DNA of 64,000 nucleotides, taken from Nematostella vectensis. Lineage: Eukaryota > Cnidaria > Anthozoa > Actiniaria > Edwardsiidae. The DNA lies in assembly GCF_932526225.1 (NCBI RefSeq), contig NC_064042.1:7185540-7249539 (forward strand), given 5' to 3'. Positions 1 through 10,145 of the stretch are shown piece after piece. The notes under the pieces were generated by a model that was not told the DNA's origin, searched no databases, and saw only the letters and a list, made by a program, of their open reading frames with translations. Numbering within the stretch: position 1 is the stretch's first letter; every line of letters begins with the position of its first letter. The position numbers were made by a program, and so were the translations under genes.

Positions 1-650
1 GCGTCTATTGTGTAGTATTGTGTAAAGGCTCATACCTCATCATCTAGGGTATGGGTGGCGTCTATTGTGTAGTATTGTGTAAAGGCTCATACCTCATCAT
101 CTAGGGTATGGGTTGCGTCTATTGTGTAGTATTGTGTAAAGGCTCATACCTCATCATCTAGGGTATGGGTGGCGTCTATTGTGTAGTATTGTGTAAAGGC
201 TCATACCTCATCATCTAGGGTATGGGTGGCGTCTATTGTGTAGTATTGTGTAAAGGCTCATACCTCATCATCTAGGGTATGGGTGGCGTCTATTGTGTAG
301 TATTGTGTAAAGGCTCATACCTTATCATCTAGGGTATGGGTGGCGTCTATTGTGTATATTGTGTAAAGGCTCATACCTCATCATCTAGGGTATGGGTGGC
401 GTCTATTGTGTAGTATTGTGTTTAGGCTCATACCTCATCATCTAGGGTTTCGGCGGCGTCTATTGTGTAGTATTCTGTAAAGGCTCATACCTCATCATCT
501 AGGGTATGGGTGGCGTCTATTGTGTAGTATTGTGTAAAGGCTCATACCTTATCATCTAGGGTATGGGTGGCGTCTATTGTGTATATTGTGTAAAGGCTCA
601 TACCTCATCATCTAGGGTATGGGTTGCGTCCATTCTGTAAAGGCGCATAC
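1..650. repeat. 57-bp minisatellite, about 11 copies, ending at a kinase-exon splice donor
   Basis: A 57-bp unit (begins GCGTCTATTGTGTAGTATTG, contains AAGGCTCATACCTCATCATC) repeats from the window edge to about 640 with few differences. Two copies are slightly shorter. The last, diverged copy contains the splice donor of the receptor kinase exon at 651-781. On the minus strand each unit carries a copy of that donor (GAG|GTATGAGCC). The array therefore lies in the intron after that exon and was probably seeded from the exon/intron junction. It continues beyond the left edge. Confidence 0.9.
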
Positions 651-781
651 CTCTATCTGTTCAACTTTGTTTAGGTCTCTCGTGGATAACTTCTTTGTAA
701 ACTGGAAGTCAGTAAGTGCGCATGTGCCGTCCCTCTTGACCAGGATATTCGAGCTGCAGAGGTCGCGATGAGCGTATGCCT
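651..781 (-). CDS. Type II receptor exon: catalytic loop and DF-x motif
   Basis: This exon encodes EAYAHRDLCSSNILVKRDG followed by TCALTDFQFTKKLS and NKVEQIE. HRD Asp, the loop Asn and the metal-binding Asp of DF-x are present. The loop Lys is Cys and the Gly of DFG is Gln. The donor GTATGC at 650-649 lies in the terminal unit of the 57-bp minisatellite. Confidence 0.85.
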
Positions 782-3700
782 CTATAGACACCATGTCTGA
801 GAGTAATGATAATTATGATCAATGTGCCGGTGATAAATTGACTCACCACCTCCACTACATGAAGTCTATTTTTTTTGTATTCATGATGATGAAGATTATA
901 ATGGCAATGCTAGTAAATATGATTATGTGCAAAACGATAGAGATAAAGATAACAGTACAACTGTGCTCCTGATAATGATACAGATGTGGCAATGATGATG
1001 ATCATGATGATAACGATGATGATTACGGAGATATTGATATTGGCATTGATATTATGCGATAGACGTACGAAATTTTATAAAAAAAACATGGAGGGAACTG
1101 GAGAAGAACACAACAATTGCATGGGCTTATACCAGTCAGTGCAGCCATTAATTTCAGTAAGATCCATAACCGATAACCACATTTAGTCTAGACCTACATG
1201 AGCCATTTTCCATGTTCTTCACCTTACCTTATTACACTTAATTTTCGCGACGTCAAAATTTCGCGATTTTGAGATGGCGATATTTCGCGCCACTTTATTT
1301 TCGCGATTTTCCTATTTTTTTAAAAACCAGATCACTTTATTTTCGAGATTTCGCGATTTTGGGATGACAAGCAAAACAAGCGGGATTGAAATGTGCTGTA
1401 ATCATCAAAACTGAAACAATTTGTAACAAAAAGATGCGTTGTCTAAATTTAGTTTCATAAAGATCTATAAATACAAGTCCAACTCAACCCCTTACCGTAC
1501 TATATGTACATTAGTTGACTAAATAGACAAGGTGTTTCCATAAAGCTTATTAAAGGGCCAATATTCCCCCAAAGTCTTCTTGTGTACTCACTTAATTTCG
1601 CGCATCCTAATTTTCGCGACACTCAATTTACGAGTCACTTTATTTTCGCGAATCTTTCAAAATCGCGAAATTAAAGTGACGCTAAAATTAGGTGTAATAA
1701 GGTTCTTAAAATAGGTAGATACAAGGGATACACAGCCGTAGCAGGGAGAGGGGCAAAAAAAATAATTAAAAAATATAAGGGGATGGTCAAAAGGGGCGTG
1801 GCTGTGTCCCGCCCCCAATATTTTCTAATAGCTCAGTATTTTGCCCCCCCCCCCCCCCCCCCCTCAATGGTACGTGGCCTGCTACGGCTCTGGGATAATA
1901 CACAGCAGTACCGTGTAGATGCGCTAGTCCACGGGCGGCAGAGGAGGCCAGGGTGCACATTTCAGCCCACGACACGCTTGTACGTGTTAGGTAGTTAGCC
2001 AAACTACCACATGGATGGTACTCAGTCACGATCGCTAGACGAGGCCCTATCACCGCGGAGGTGATGAGCTTAAAAAAACAAGGATAATATATATATCAAG
2101 TCACAGATTGAGGCCCTATCACCGCGGAGGTGATGAGCTTAAAAAAACAAGGATAATATATATCAAGTCACAGATTGAGATCCTATCACCGCAGGCAGAA
2201 GATATTAATTAATAAGACACAAATTGAGGCGCTATCACCGCAGGCAGAAGATATTAATTAATAAGACACAAATTGAGGCCCTATCACCGCAGGCAGAAGA
2301 TATTAATTAATAAGACACAAATTGAGGCGCTATCACCGCAGGCAGAAGATAATTAATAAGACACAAATTGAGGCCCTATCACCGCGAAGGTGACGAGCTT
2401 AAAAAACAAGGATAATATATATTTAATAAGTCACAAATTGAGATCCTATACTAGGTCCTGAAAGCCTCGTTATACTAGGCCCTGTAAGCCTCGTAATAAT
2501 AAGGTGCTGTGAGCTTCGTTATACTAGGCTGTTATACTCGTTATACTAGGTCCGATAAACATTCCACATTCCACTGGAATGTTTATCGAAGAATGGAAAA
2601 ATGCACGTGTCTCCCCGATTCACAAGAGCGAGACCGAAGTAATAATAGGCCAATTTCTATTTTACCAGTCATCAGAAAAGTATTTGAAAAATAAGTTTTC
2701 CGGCAAATATATGGTAGTTTGAATAAAAAAAAAAAATCCCTACTGTACGAGTTCCAATCAGGCTTCCGCCCCTATCACTCTACAGTGTCAGCTCTGATTC
2801 AGATGGTTGATTCCATGTTTGAGAGTATGGACAAAGGTGTGGTTTTCCTAGACGTACGGAAAGCTTTTGATTCGATCGATCATGACATATTACTTGAAAA
2901 ATTGAAGTACTATGAATTTTTGGATGTGGAACACACCTGGTTCCAATCCTATCCGCAAATCGCCACCAACAATGTTTTATTTATAGTGTTTTGTCAACAC
3001 AACAAGAAATCATTTGTGGAATTCCTCAAGGCTCCATACTCGGTCCATTACTCTTTTTTATCTATGTAAATGACTTGCCGAATTGCCTCAGATCTACCAC
3101 CCCGTGCCTTTATGCTGATGACACTCAAATCTTCTACACTCAAATTTTCTAAAGACACATCAGTACTTGTGGATTCACTAAATTCTGATCTCGAAAATAT
3201 ATGTGATTGGCTAAGTGTCAACAATTTTCAATCGCATCCTACAAAAACAAAGGCAATGATTAATACGGTCTGACTATGAACCAAAGCTAGAAATATTACG
3301 GATGCTAGCCAAATGGGCAAGACGGATATTGCACGTGTTGACTCACAGAAATGCCTGGGGGTCCAAATTGATAATAGGCTCGGTTTCAAAAGCCACATTG
3401 AGACAACGTGCAAAAAATCTGCTCTGGCATTGGTGCCATAAGACGCTTTCGGTCCTTTATCCCGTTATGTTCTCTTGCGGCCCTTTATCCCGTTATGTTC
3501 TCTTGCGGCCCTTTATCCCGTTATGTTCTCTTGCGGCCCTTTATCCCGTTATGTTCTCTTGCGGCCCTTTATCCCGTTATGTTCTCTTGCGGCCCTTTAT
3601 CCCGTTATGTTCTCTTGCGGCCCTTTATCCCGTTATGTTCTCTTGCGGCCCTTTATCCCGTTATGTTCTCTTGCGGCCCTTTATCCCGTTATGTTCTCTT

Positions 3701-6700
3701 GCGGCCCTTTATCCCGTTATGTTCTCTTGCGGCCCTTTATCTCGTTATGTTCTCTTGCGGCCCTTTATCCCGTTATGTTCTCTTGCGGCCCTTTATCCCG
3801 TTATGTTCTCTTGCGGCCCTTTATCCCGTTATGTTCTCTTGCGGCACTTTATTCATCTCTAGTTCAGCCCCATTTTGATTATTGCTCCCCCTTATGGGAC
3901 ACTTGTGGTATAACTCTGAAGAATAAGCTGCAGAAACTCCAAAATCGTGCCGCGCGCCCGCGGGTCATAACGGGTGCAAAACACGATATCCGATCTAAAG
4001 ATATCTTATACAATCTTCAGTTGGATGCCCTTGAAATAAGGTATGCAAAAATTCAATGCACTCTTATGTTCAAGATCTTAAATGAACACTATGCGCCTTA
4101 CTTATCGAATAGTTTTACCAGGCTAAAAGATAAAGAAACGAGGTATAACCCGAGAAATCTTGAAACTGATCTAGCACTTGCCAGGCCTAATAATGCTCTG
4201 GAACAGTCTACCTCAAGAGGCAAAGAAGGCACAGACAGTGTCTCAGTTTAAGCGTCAAATTGCTTTGCATTCCTTTATGAAGACATGCTGACATTTTTAA
4301 TCAATATATTTTAAACGTATTTTACGTATTACATATTTATACATAGATTACTATGACTTCAACAATTGTGTCACACCCCTTCTGGAAACCAGTTTGAAAC
4401 AAGTTTTATTGTTGCTAGTTGTGGAGGCCATAGTGTGCTATAGTGTAAGTGTAGTGTGCATAGTGTAAGCTATTATTGTATTGTATTGTATTGTATTGTG
4501 TTGTGTTGCAGGTATTGTATTGTATTGTATTGTATTGTATTGTATTGTGTTGCATGTATTGTATTGTATTGTATTGTATTGTATTGTATTGTATTGTATT
4601 GTATTGTATTGTATTGTATTGTATTGTATTGTATTGTGTTGTCATACTAGTTGTATTGTTATACTAGGTCCTGTAACCCTTGTTATATGCTAGGTCCTGT
4701 AAGCCTCGTTATATTTGTAATTCTCGTTATACTAGTTCCTGTTAAGCTTGTTATACTAGTTCCTGTTAAGCTTGTTGAACTGGGTCCTGTTAACCTCGTT
4801 ATACTAGACGCACCTCCCAATAATAACTCACCCTGCATATCCCCGGATGATTCCCTTTAGCTTTGTACACCATTACTTCGTTCCTCCAGTACTTTTCATT
4901 GTCATTCGTATAGAGTTTTACAGCAACTTCCTTGCCCTTCCAAAAACCAGACAATACCTGAACGAGAGATTTTAAATTGGTAAGAAACATAAATGGATTC
5001 TAAGGGCCCGAGGGTATACTGACTCCTCAGGCAAGTAGGACAGACATCTAGCCCCTGAGAGAAAATTCGGGAAATTTTTGGCTTAATAAAAAGATTTACC
5101 TCAAGCCTACCAAGCCCTACCCCCACAACGGCCGAAAGTCCACTTTCGGTTCTCAATAGACGTGCTATTTGTAGACAAAACTATAAAGCATATAAGCTAG
5201 TATGTCATCAATCCATAAGTCTGACTTCTTTGTAGCCAAATCCGACAATATCCCATGGAGATAGTGCAAAGGCACTAAAAATCGCTTTTGTTCTTTCGGG
5301 GGTGGTCATATTTCTAACAAAAAACTCACTCCCTCCCTCCATCCCTCCCCCTCCAAGAAAAATTAGGTCCTTTAATTCGGATGTCGCACCCGCTAAGAAA
5401 AATCCTGGGTACGTGCCTGAAACCTGTGAAATTAAAGGAGGAAAATACCTGTAAAAAATCTGCAAAAAATAACATTGAACTAACTGGTTGAAATTTCCTG
5501 TGAAATAAATAAGAGAAATTCTGGAGGAAAATCTGTAAAATCATATAGAGCAATCTGTGAATAAAGTTAGTGAAAATAAATAGTGAAATTATAGCGGTAC
5601 ATTCCTGTGAATAAACCTGTGAAATTGTTGAGGGATTAATTCCTGTGAAAAAAATCGCAAATAAATGCGATAAATGCTATGAAACTATTACCCTTAATTC
5701 TTAGTATTGCCAACAGTATATTTCTTTTGATTTTGGCACTCTTTTTTTGTTTTTTCTGGAGTTTTGAAGGCGTTGTTTGAATCCGGAAAACCCGATACAG
5801 TGGTCGGCATTTGTTTATAATTAGGGTCAAGTGGGGTCAAATTTCGGCTTGTAAAAAGGCGGATTTTATTTGCCCCTAAATTTTATTTCACATATCGAAA
5901 GTAGAAATGATGCTCTTTTCGATGAATGCAAACATTTTTGCCAAATCCACATCTCATTATCGGCGATATTGGACGATTATTCTAAGTCTTTTCAAATTCA
6001 TCTCAAACCTTAAAATGTGCTGACAGAACACCATATCTTTAAGCCTGGGAGCTCCTTATTATCTATTCTTTAGGTTTATATTAGCTGCAGTTGTTTTATC
6101 ACGAGTTGCCGATCCCGATCAGTTGACTTGGGCTTTATTGTTATACGTTTCAGGCGACTGTTGAGAGAAATACACAAGCACAATTGAAATTTTATACCCT
6201 AAAAGATGTGACGGTCATCCCTGTCTACTTTTCTGGAGTCCACTTTTCTGGATCCCCCGGGGTCCGACCTCTATCATCCGGATATTTTTATCCGCTGGAT
6301 AACTTTTATTTGGGGTTTGTGTTACCAAATCAAGCCACTTGCATAAGTTTTATCCGCTGGATAAGGGTTTAGCCGGTAGAAGAACCGATGATTTTTTCAC
6401 ATGTCTGTTAAATGCTGAAACCTGTGCTTGTTTTGGTATTTCTCTCAAGTAGTGAGCCAAACCCAACCACCTCCATAGCCAAACCCAACCACCTCCTAAG
6501 CTCTCCCGCTACCTCCCAACTCAAACCCAGCCACATGCTAGGCCCAACCAACTACCAGCCAAACCCAACCACCGCACTCCCAAGCCCCAAATCCCCTTCC
6601 AAACATAAAAACCTCCCAAGCCCCCAACTGCTTCCAAGCCATATATTCAACCACCTACCAAGCCCAAGCCAATCACCCACGATGCCCCCCCAAGCCACCT

Positions 6701-9018
6701 ACTAAGCCCCACCCAGTCACCTACCAAGTCAACGCAACCATCTAGCAAGCCAGCCTACCCATGCCAAACCCACCCAATCACCCACCATATCCCCCAGCCA
6801 CCTACCAAGCCAAGCAAGCCACTTACCAAGCCCTTCTAGTCACCTCTCTGTCCCTACCAACCACCTACCGAGACCTCCAAGTCACCGCCCAGCCCCTCCC
6901 AGCCATGGCTGATCAAGCACTCCCTGTCACGGACTAGCCCCTTCCAGCCACCTACCAAGCCGTCACTTGTCATTCCTTCCAAACTACCTACCAAAGCCAA
7001 CACAACCACCTACCAAGCAGTTCAAGAAACTTACCAAACCCACCCGGCCGCTACTGGTCATTTCTTTATAATTTTAGAAAAAAACTGAGGGGGGGCATAT
7101 GGAATGCCTGGCCCCAAAAGGTGTCACAGCAATGATAGCACTTGGGCCTTCCAAAGTAAAGGAGAAGATATAGGACAATGTGGCATTTTTAGGGAGGAGT
7201 CCCTCTCAGTTTTTATGCCACACAATATATGTATATCAAAGTAGATATTTATTGTGTTGCAGGGTTAGGGTTAGGGTTAGAGTCTTGAAAGTGGGAACCT
7301 AATGGGGCTTCTGAAGGGACCCTGGACTCTAGGATAAACTTGAGCCGTTAATTAAAGGACAATTTTGTTTTCAAGCCTTACTTAGGAAATAAGTTTAGTT
7401 TGCTAACCTGGCCATATGTTCCACTTGCAATCAAATGGAACTTGGACAAGTCAGCATCGAACATTTGCTCAAATTCTGCTTCTTTTATGGAGTTGGCTGG
7501 TTGTCCAATGTCCCGAGGGATATCAGCTTGTTCAGAAATCGGCTCTTTCATGTGATATGGCTTGACAATGCAGTAAACCGCAACTATCAATATCAGCAAC
7601 AGAAGGGACAGCACCACAATGAGGGCATAAATGATTGCTTTTCTGCTGCCTAAAACAATCAAGGGACAATTATATTAATTAAATTGGTTAACCTGCCTTC
7701 TCCACAATCAAGATCGGGCAATGAACGAGGGTGGGCTCTAACCACTATCTACTTCTGATAGAACAAGAGAGGACACTGCTCACACATTGAAAATTAAACT
7801 CCTTATTCAAATTTGTAACTTGACCAACCTGTTCTAGTCTCCTTAAATTCTGTGATTGTCAAAGGCTGCGTAAATGCTGTTTCCTTTCTATGGTTGTTTG
7901 GAGTCGACCAATGAGTCTTTGTCCTTGGTACACTGTAGTTCTTGTTACAAAAATCCTCATTGCAGCAGCAGACATGGATATCAGAGGATAATGTACTATT
8001 GTATTCTGGGGTTTCAATGCAGACAGGCTTATTACAAGGTTGGATAAAATCCTGATATTTTCCATCGTCGACACATCCCCTGTACAGTAAGGCGGGGCCA
8101 TCAGGGGAATCAAGCCAAAGTACATAGCAAAACCACAACGGAAAGGCACCATCACAAACTTCAGTCTTGTTTGCATCTGGGTTTTCATGGTTATGGTACT
8201 CACATATTAGACCATCAGTCACTGAAAATCAGTATGATTCATTATTTGGATTAACCACAGGGCAGATAAGGATGTGAGCAAAGGGAGCAAGAGCCCTTTT
8301 TGCTTTTCGGTCTTTATTTTACAGAGCCATAGTAGGCTACGTTTGGGGGGTCACAATACAGAAACATAAACAAAATATTAGAGGGGGCACAGCCACGCCC
8401 CTTCTGGTCATTTCCTTATAATTTTTGAAAATATTGGGGGGCACATCCCCCCAGTACCCCACACCCTGTTCCGGCCCTGTTTTGTATACACCTATCAATT
8501 TATAGCATTCCTTAAGGCTAGTTTTGGGGGGTGAGTGCTGGGCAGCACATTTAAAGTCCATACTGTATCTAATAGCCTGTGGAGAGAGGGAGTGTATCTG
8601 TAACTTCTGCACCCCACAGGCCCTGTAATAGAGGGGGAATTTTATCATAGCTGTCAACCCAACTTGGACAGAAATCTTGTTAATCGGATGAAATACAATA
8701 AATATGTGAAAAAAACAACAACAGCGCCAATGCGGGTGAATACAAAGAGTGTATGAAAATTCTCACGAAAATAAGGCTTGTGATGAGGTCCAAAATCTTG
8801 TGACATCCGTCTAATGCGGGTGAGTTGACAGCTATGTTTTATTCCCATAATAAATTGTGCAAATTCCTAAACAGGTGTGTAAAAATGGTACGAGTGATTA
8901 CCAGTCTCAATCAAAACAAATCGATCTCTTTCCCCAACGATTGTGGCAGAACATTACTTACCACGAAAACATCGCAGCATAATTATACACACAAGTAGTA
9001 AAATAGTCATCGTTCAAC
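651..9018 (-). CDS. TGF-beta superfamily type II receptor serine/threonine kinase (3' end outside window)
   Basis: This is a single-pass receptor kinase that would bind a BMP/activin/AMH-like ligand and act on type I receptors. Coding exons on the minus strand are 8962-9010 (start ATG at 9010), 7829-8221, 7408-7649, 4832-4957, 1912-2068 and 651-781. Together they give 366 codons with consistent phases (1,1,0,0,1,0). The order is signal peptide, three-finger ectodomain with the CC-x4-CN signature (CCCNEDFCN), transmembrane helix, short juxtamembrane segment, then the kinase from the Gly loop through HRD and DF-x. The activation segment end, APE motif and C-lobe lie to the left of the window. 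The catalytic-loop Lys is Cys and DFG is DFQ, so activity may be altered. BMPR2/ACVR2/AMHR2 affinity cannot be settled by eye. A noncoding first exon probably ends at 9288. Confidence 0.88.
1227..1702. mobile_element. Foldback/MITE with CCTTATTACAC termini
   Basis: This 476-bp element begins CCTTATTACACTTAATTTTCG and ends with the inverse (CTAAAATTAGGTGTAATAAGG). Internal blocks of TTTTCGCGA-type sequence are also in inverted order. It has no coding capacity. I could not identify a clear target-site duplication. It lies in the intron between the last two visible receptor exons. Confidence 0.75.
1731..1893. mobile_element. G/C-tract foldback element, copy 1
   Basis: Short inverted ends (CAGCCGTAGCAGG and CCTGCTACGGCTCTG) enclose G- or C-homopolymers and the phrase GGGGCGTGGCTGTGTCCC-CCCAATATTTT. 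The same structure recurs at 8321-8480, 9984-10145, 30308-30500 and 34263-34428, so it is a dispersed non-autonomous family. Confidence 0.7.
1912..2068 (-). CDS. Type II receptor exon: kinase hinge and helix D/E
   Basis: This exon encodes LITSAVIGPRLAIVTEYHPCGSLANYL and continues to ARGLAHLH, a hinge plus helix E pattern typical of type II receptors (xLVTEYxxxGSL, GLAxLH). I chose the acceptor after TTTTTTTAAG because it joins directly to the previous phase-0 exon without a gap. The exon ends CAC G|GTACTG in phase 1, which makes LHE with the next exon. A G-rich foldback element lies only 19 bp downstream of its donor side. Confidence 0.8.
2041..2450. repeat. Tandem repeat seeded at a kinase-exon splice acceptor
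   Basis: Units of about 50-67 bp begin GAGGCCCTATCACCGC and run to CACAAATT. The first unit overlaps the 5' end of the exon at 1912-2068 and its acceptor. The second copies that region almost exactly. Later units lose the acceptor (CACCGCAGGCAGAAGAT variant), and a later unit near 2370-2440 regains it. Confidence 0.88.
2450..2560. repeat. Short tandem TATACTAGGTCCTGTAAGCC repeats
   Basis: Four to five copies of a 25-30-bp unit (TTATACTAGGTCCTGTAAGC with variants) precede the LINE remnant. The same unit reappears at about 4640-4810 on the other side of the LINE. The LINE therefore may have inserted into this array. Confidence 0.65.
2555..4330 (+). mobile_element. Degenerate non-LTR retrotransposon (LINE) reverse transcriptase
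   Basis: Fragments in several frames read as an RT: EEWKNARVSPIHKS, NNRPISILPVIRKVFEK, FQSGFRPYHSTVSALIQMVD, VVFLDVRKAFDSIDHDILL, then the catalytic CLYADDTQIF at about 3105-3130. The C-terminal region follows (VQPHFDYCSPLWD, KLQNRAA, and LWNSLPQEAKKAQTVSQFKR ending near 4291). There are several frameshifts and stops, and a 28-bp minisatellite has expanded inside it. It lies in a receptor intron and is inactive. The exact clade (CR1/L2-like by eye) is uncertain. Confidence 0.85.
3447..3848. repeat. 28-bp minisatellite inside the LINE
   Basis: About 14 copies of CTTTATCCCGTTATGTTCTC-TTGCGGCC. The unit is the LINE codons just before the SSLVQPHFDYC block, repeated. Because 28 is not a multiple of 3 and no unit contains a stop, all three plus-strand frames stay open. 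The long predicted peptides here are artefacts. Confidence 0.93.
4466..4642. repeat. Pentanucleotide (TGTAT/ATACA) microsatellite
   Basis: A near-pure run of TGTAT with two short interruptions (TGTTGCAGG, TGTTGCATG). Both strands lack stop codons, which yields spurious open frames. Confidence 0.95.
4643..4810. repeat. Tandem TATACTAGGTCCTGTAAGCC repeats, second block
   Basis: Six or so diverged copies of the unit also seen at 2450-2560 end about 20 bp from the receptor exon at 4832. Confidence 0.6.
4832..4957 (-). CDS. Type II receptor exon: kinase N-lobe with the VAVK lysine
   Basis: 42 codons with phase 0 at both ends. The ATP-binding lysine is in KEVAVKLY, and a helix-C glutamate follows in WRNEVMVYK. 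It ends at NHPGICR, corresponding to the kinase segment that links helix C to strand 4. Confidence 0.85.
5028..5420. mobile_element. Inverted-terminal element, TCAGGC...GCCTGA family, copy 1
   Basis: The right end reads CCTGGGTACGTGCCTGA. The interior shares blocks with the copy at 24673-24980, in opposite orientation (for example the segment around TTCGGTTCTCAATAGACGTG and the Lys/Gly-rich AAGAAAAATTAGGTCC block). The left end (TCAGGCAAGTAGGAC) is only a partial match, so that boundary is approximate. Confidence 0.6.
6255..6375. repeat. Dispersed TATCCGCTGGATAA repeat
   Basis: Three copies of the near-palindrome TATCCGCTGGATAA/CATCCGGATA are spaced across 120 bp. Related clusters occur at 36176-36326, 37440-37560 and 38040-38105, some with the phrase GCTTTGTGCAACCG. 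It probably derives from a transposon or a satellite. Confidence 0.6.
6447..7050. repeat. C/A-rich degenerate 15-mer array (CCACCTACCAAGCCC)
   Basis: About 600 bp of degenerate CCACCTACCAAGCCC-like units lie in an intron of the receptor gene. It is strongly strand-asymmetric (almost no G). No gene is supported. The proline-rich open frame through it is a consequence of base composition. Confidence 0.75.
7261..7287. repeat. Short interstitial TTAGGG run
   Basis: AGGGTTAGGGTTAGGGTTAG, about three and a half units of the animal telomere repeat, occurs within the receptor intron. It is too short to indicate a former chromosome end. Confidence 0.8.
7408..7649 (-). CDS. Type II receptor exon: transmembrane helix, juxtamembrane region and kinase Gly loop
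   Basis: This exon encodes residues about 148-228. A strongly hydrophobic helix (IIYALIVVLSLLLLILIVAV) is followed by a basic/polar cytoplasmic stretch and then FHLIASGTYGQ, the start of the kinase glycine loop. The first Gly of GxGxxG is replaced (A-S-G-T-Y-G). The exon ends in phase 0. Confidence 0.88.
7829..8221 (-). CDS. Type II receptor exon: extracellular ligand-binding domain
   Basis: This exon encodes residues about 17-147. Ten or more cysteines follow the activin-receptor three-finger pattern (ICEYHN, EVCDGAFPLWFCYVLW, RGCVDD, PCNKPVC, CCCNEDFCNKN). One Asn-Thr/Ser glycosylation site is visible near the N terminus and another before the CCC cluster. A Ser/Thr/Pro-containing linker follows. 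The acceptor is phase 1. The donor is GTTGGT, a weaker than usual site. Confidence 0.88.
8321..8480. mobile_element. G/C-tract foldback element, copy 2
   Basis: It starts CAGAGCCATAGTAGGCTACG, contains GGGGGCACAGCCACGCCCC and AATATTGGGGGGCAC, and ends TTCCGGCCCTGT. It is the same family as 1731-1893 and sits in the receptor's first coding intron. Confidence 0.65.
8962..9018 (-). CDS. Type II receptor exon 2: start codon and signal peptide
   Basis: The acceptor TTTCAG leaves 7 nt of 5' UTR before ATG at 9008-9010. The encoded MTILLLVCIIMLRCFRG is a short hydrophobic signal peptide. The exon ends in phase 1 with GTAAGT, which matches the phase-1 acceptor of the ectodomain exon. Upstream, a GAG|GTAAGT donor at 9288 suggests a noncoding first exon. 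Confidence 0.75.
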
Positions 9019-9287
9019 CTGAAACACAATAAAATACCTTATATACCCAAAATCAACCCGTGGAGCTTTTGCTTCAGGTAAATAACGAAAACAACTGAAA
9101 GTCCGTGAAAATCGAATGTCAACCATAAGCTTTTTTGAATGAAGTTAACAATTTTCTTTCTTCAAAAAGCTCTTTTAAGACTTGATGAGGGGTGTTTGCG
9201 AATATCCTGCGTCATTTCTAATCCTACACCTGTGTTAAATAAGAAAATGTTCCGAAATACGAGCGGTTTGTAACAAATAAAACTTAC

Positions 9288-9600
9288 CTCGAATTCCACG
9301 TGCGAGCTTTTGCCAAGTTTTGTCAAGAGCGCGCTAGTCACGGGTCTTTTACTGTCAAATCCGTTGTATCGCGACGCCGCATTCTCAAAACCGATTTGTT
9401 TTTGTCTCTTGGGATTTTCTGTTTCGCCAGTCAAGTTATTCTAAGCCAATCAGATTATTGCCATCTCTCGCCTAGTGCAGTTGCCTGGCTTTCTGTCGCG
9501 ACACTGTCTGGGTTTCGTCCAGTGGATAGCCAGGGAAGTGCACAAAGCGAGACTGTGATTGGCTCGCAGAATGGTTTTACTGACTGAACAGAAAACCAAA
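9288..9600 (-). promoter_or_regulatory. Probable promoter/noncoding first exon of the type II receptor
   Basis: A minus-strand donor (GAATTCGAG|GTAAGTT) at 9288 pairs with the acceptor at 9018, implying a noncoding first exon just to its right. Two CCAAT-type motifs (AGCCAATCAG near 9441; GATTGGCTC near 9558, inverted) lie upstream. The transcription start itself cannot be read from sequence. Confidence 0.4.
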
Positions 9601-9983
9601 ACAAATCGTGTTTTGAAAACGCGGGTCGCAATACAACGAATTCGACAGTAAAACAGACAAGTGTCTATTCAAGAAAGGTGTATTGAGTGAGGGAGGCATC
9701 AAAAGCATATAAGGGAAAACTCATTATTTATCGAGAGGGGGGGGGAGGTGCTGCTAAGTTGAATTTTTTTCTGGTTCAAAAATTCCGATCATCTCCCCAA
9801 TCTAAGCACAAAAATGGTGACCCTTCCCCAAAAGGCGACCTAAAATTAAGCCCCCCCCTCCCCAAAACAATACAACAACAACAAAACTAAAAAGAAGCGG
9901 TTACTTTATTGGAACTATACTCTAGTTTTGAGATGCTTTTCGTACGCCACGTTCTTCCAGGAGCACCAGCAAATTCTTTAAAC

Positions 9984-10145
9984 AAGGGCCGTTTCAGGGG
10001 GTGGGGCACTGGGGGCACGTTCCCCCCCCCAATATTGAAAAAAATATATACGGAAATGACCAGGGCCGTGGCTGTTCCCCCCGATATTTTCTTAACTTTC
10101 TGTATTGTGCCCCCCCCAATATTTCGAGGACTGCTACGGCCCTGT
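9984..10145. mobile_element. G/C-tract foldback element, copy 3
   Basis: Ends read AAGGGCCGTTTCAGG and GACTGCTACGGCCCTGT. The interior has CCCCCCCCAATATTGAAAAA and GGGCCGTGGCTGTTCCCCCC, as in the other copies. Confidence 0.65.

Noticed and set aside
1-650. CRISPR-like repeat array
   Set aside because: It is a contiguous 57-bp tandem repeat with no unique spacers, in an animal gene.
3302-4251. Three overlapping open frames of 156-258 codons
   Set aside because: A 28-bp repeat without stops keeps all frames open. Only the flanking LINE fragments have real similarity.
4415-4693. Cys/Ile/Val/Leu-Tyr repeat peptides
   Set aside because: They come from the TGTAT pentanucleotide microsatellite.
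7261-7287. Possible chromosome-end or fusion signature
   Set aside because: Only about three TTAGGG units occur, inside an intron. It is too short to be informative.
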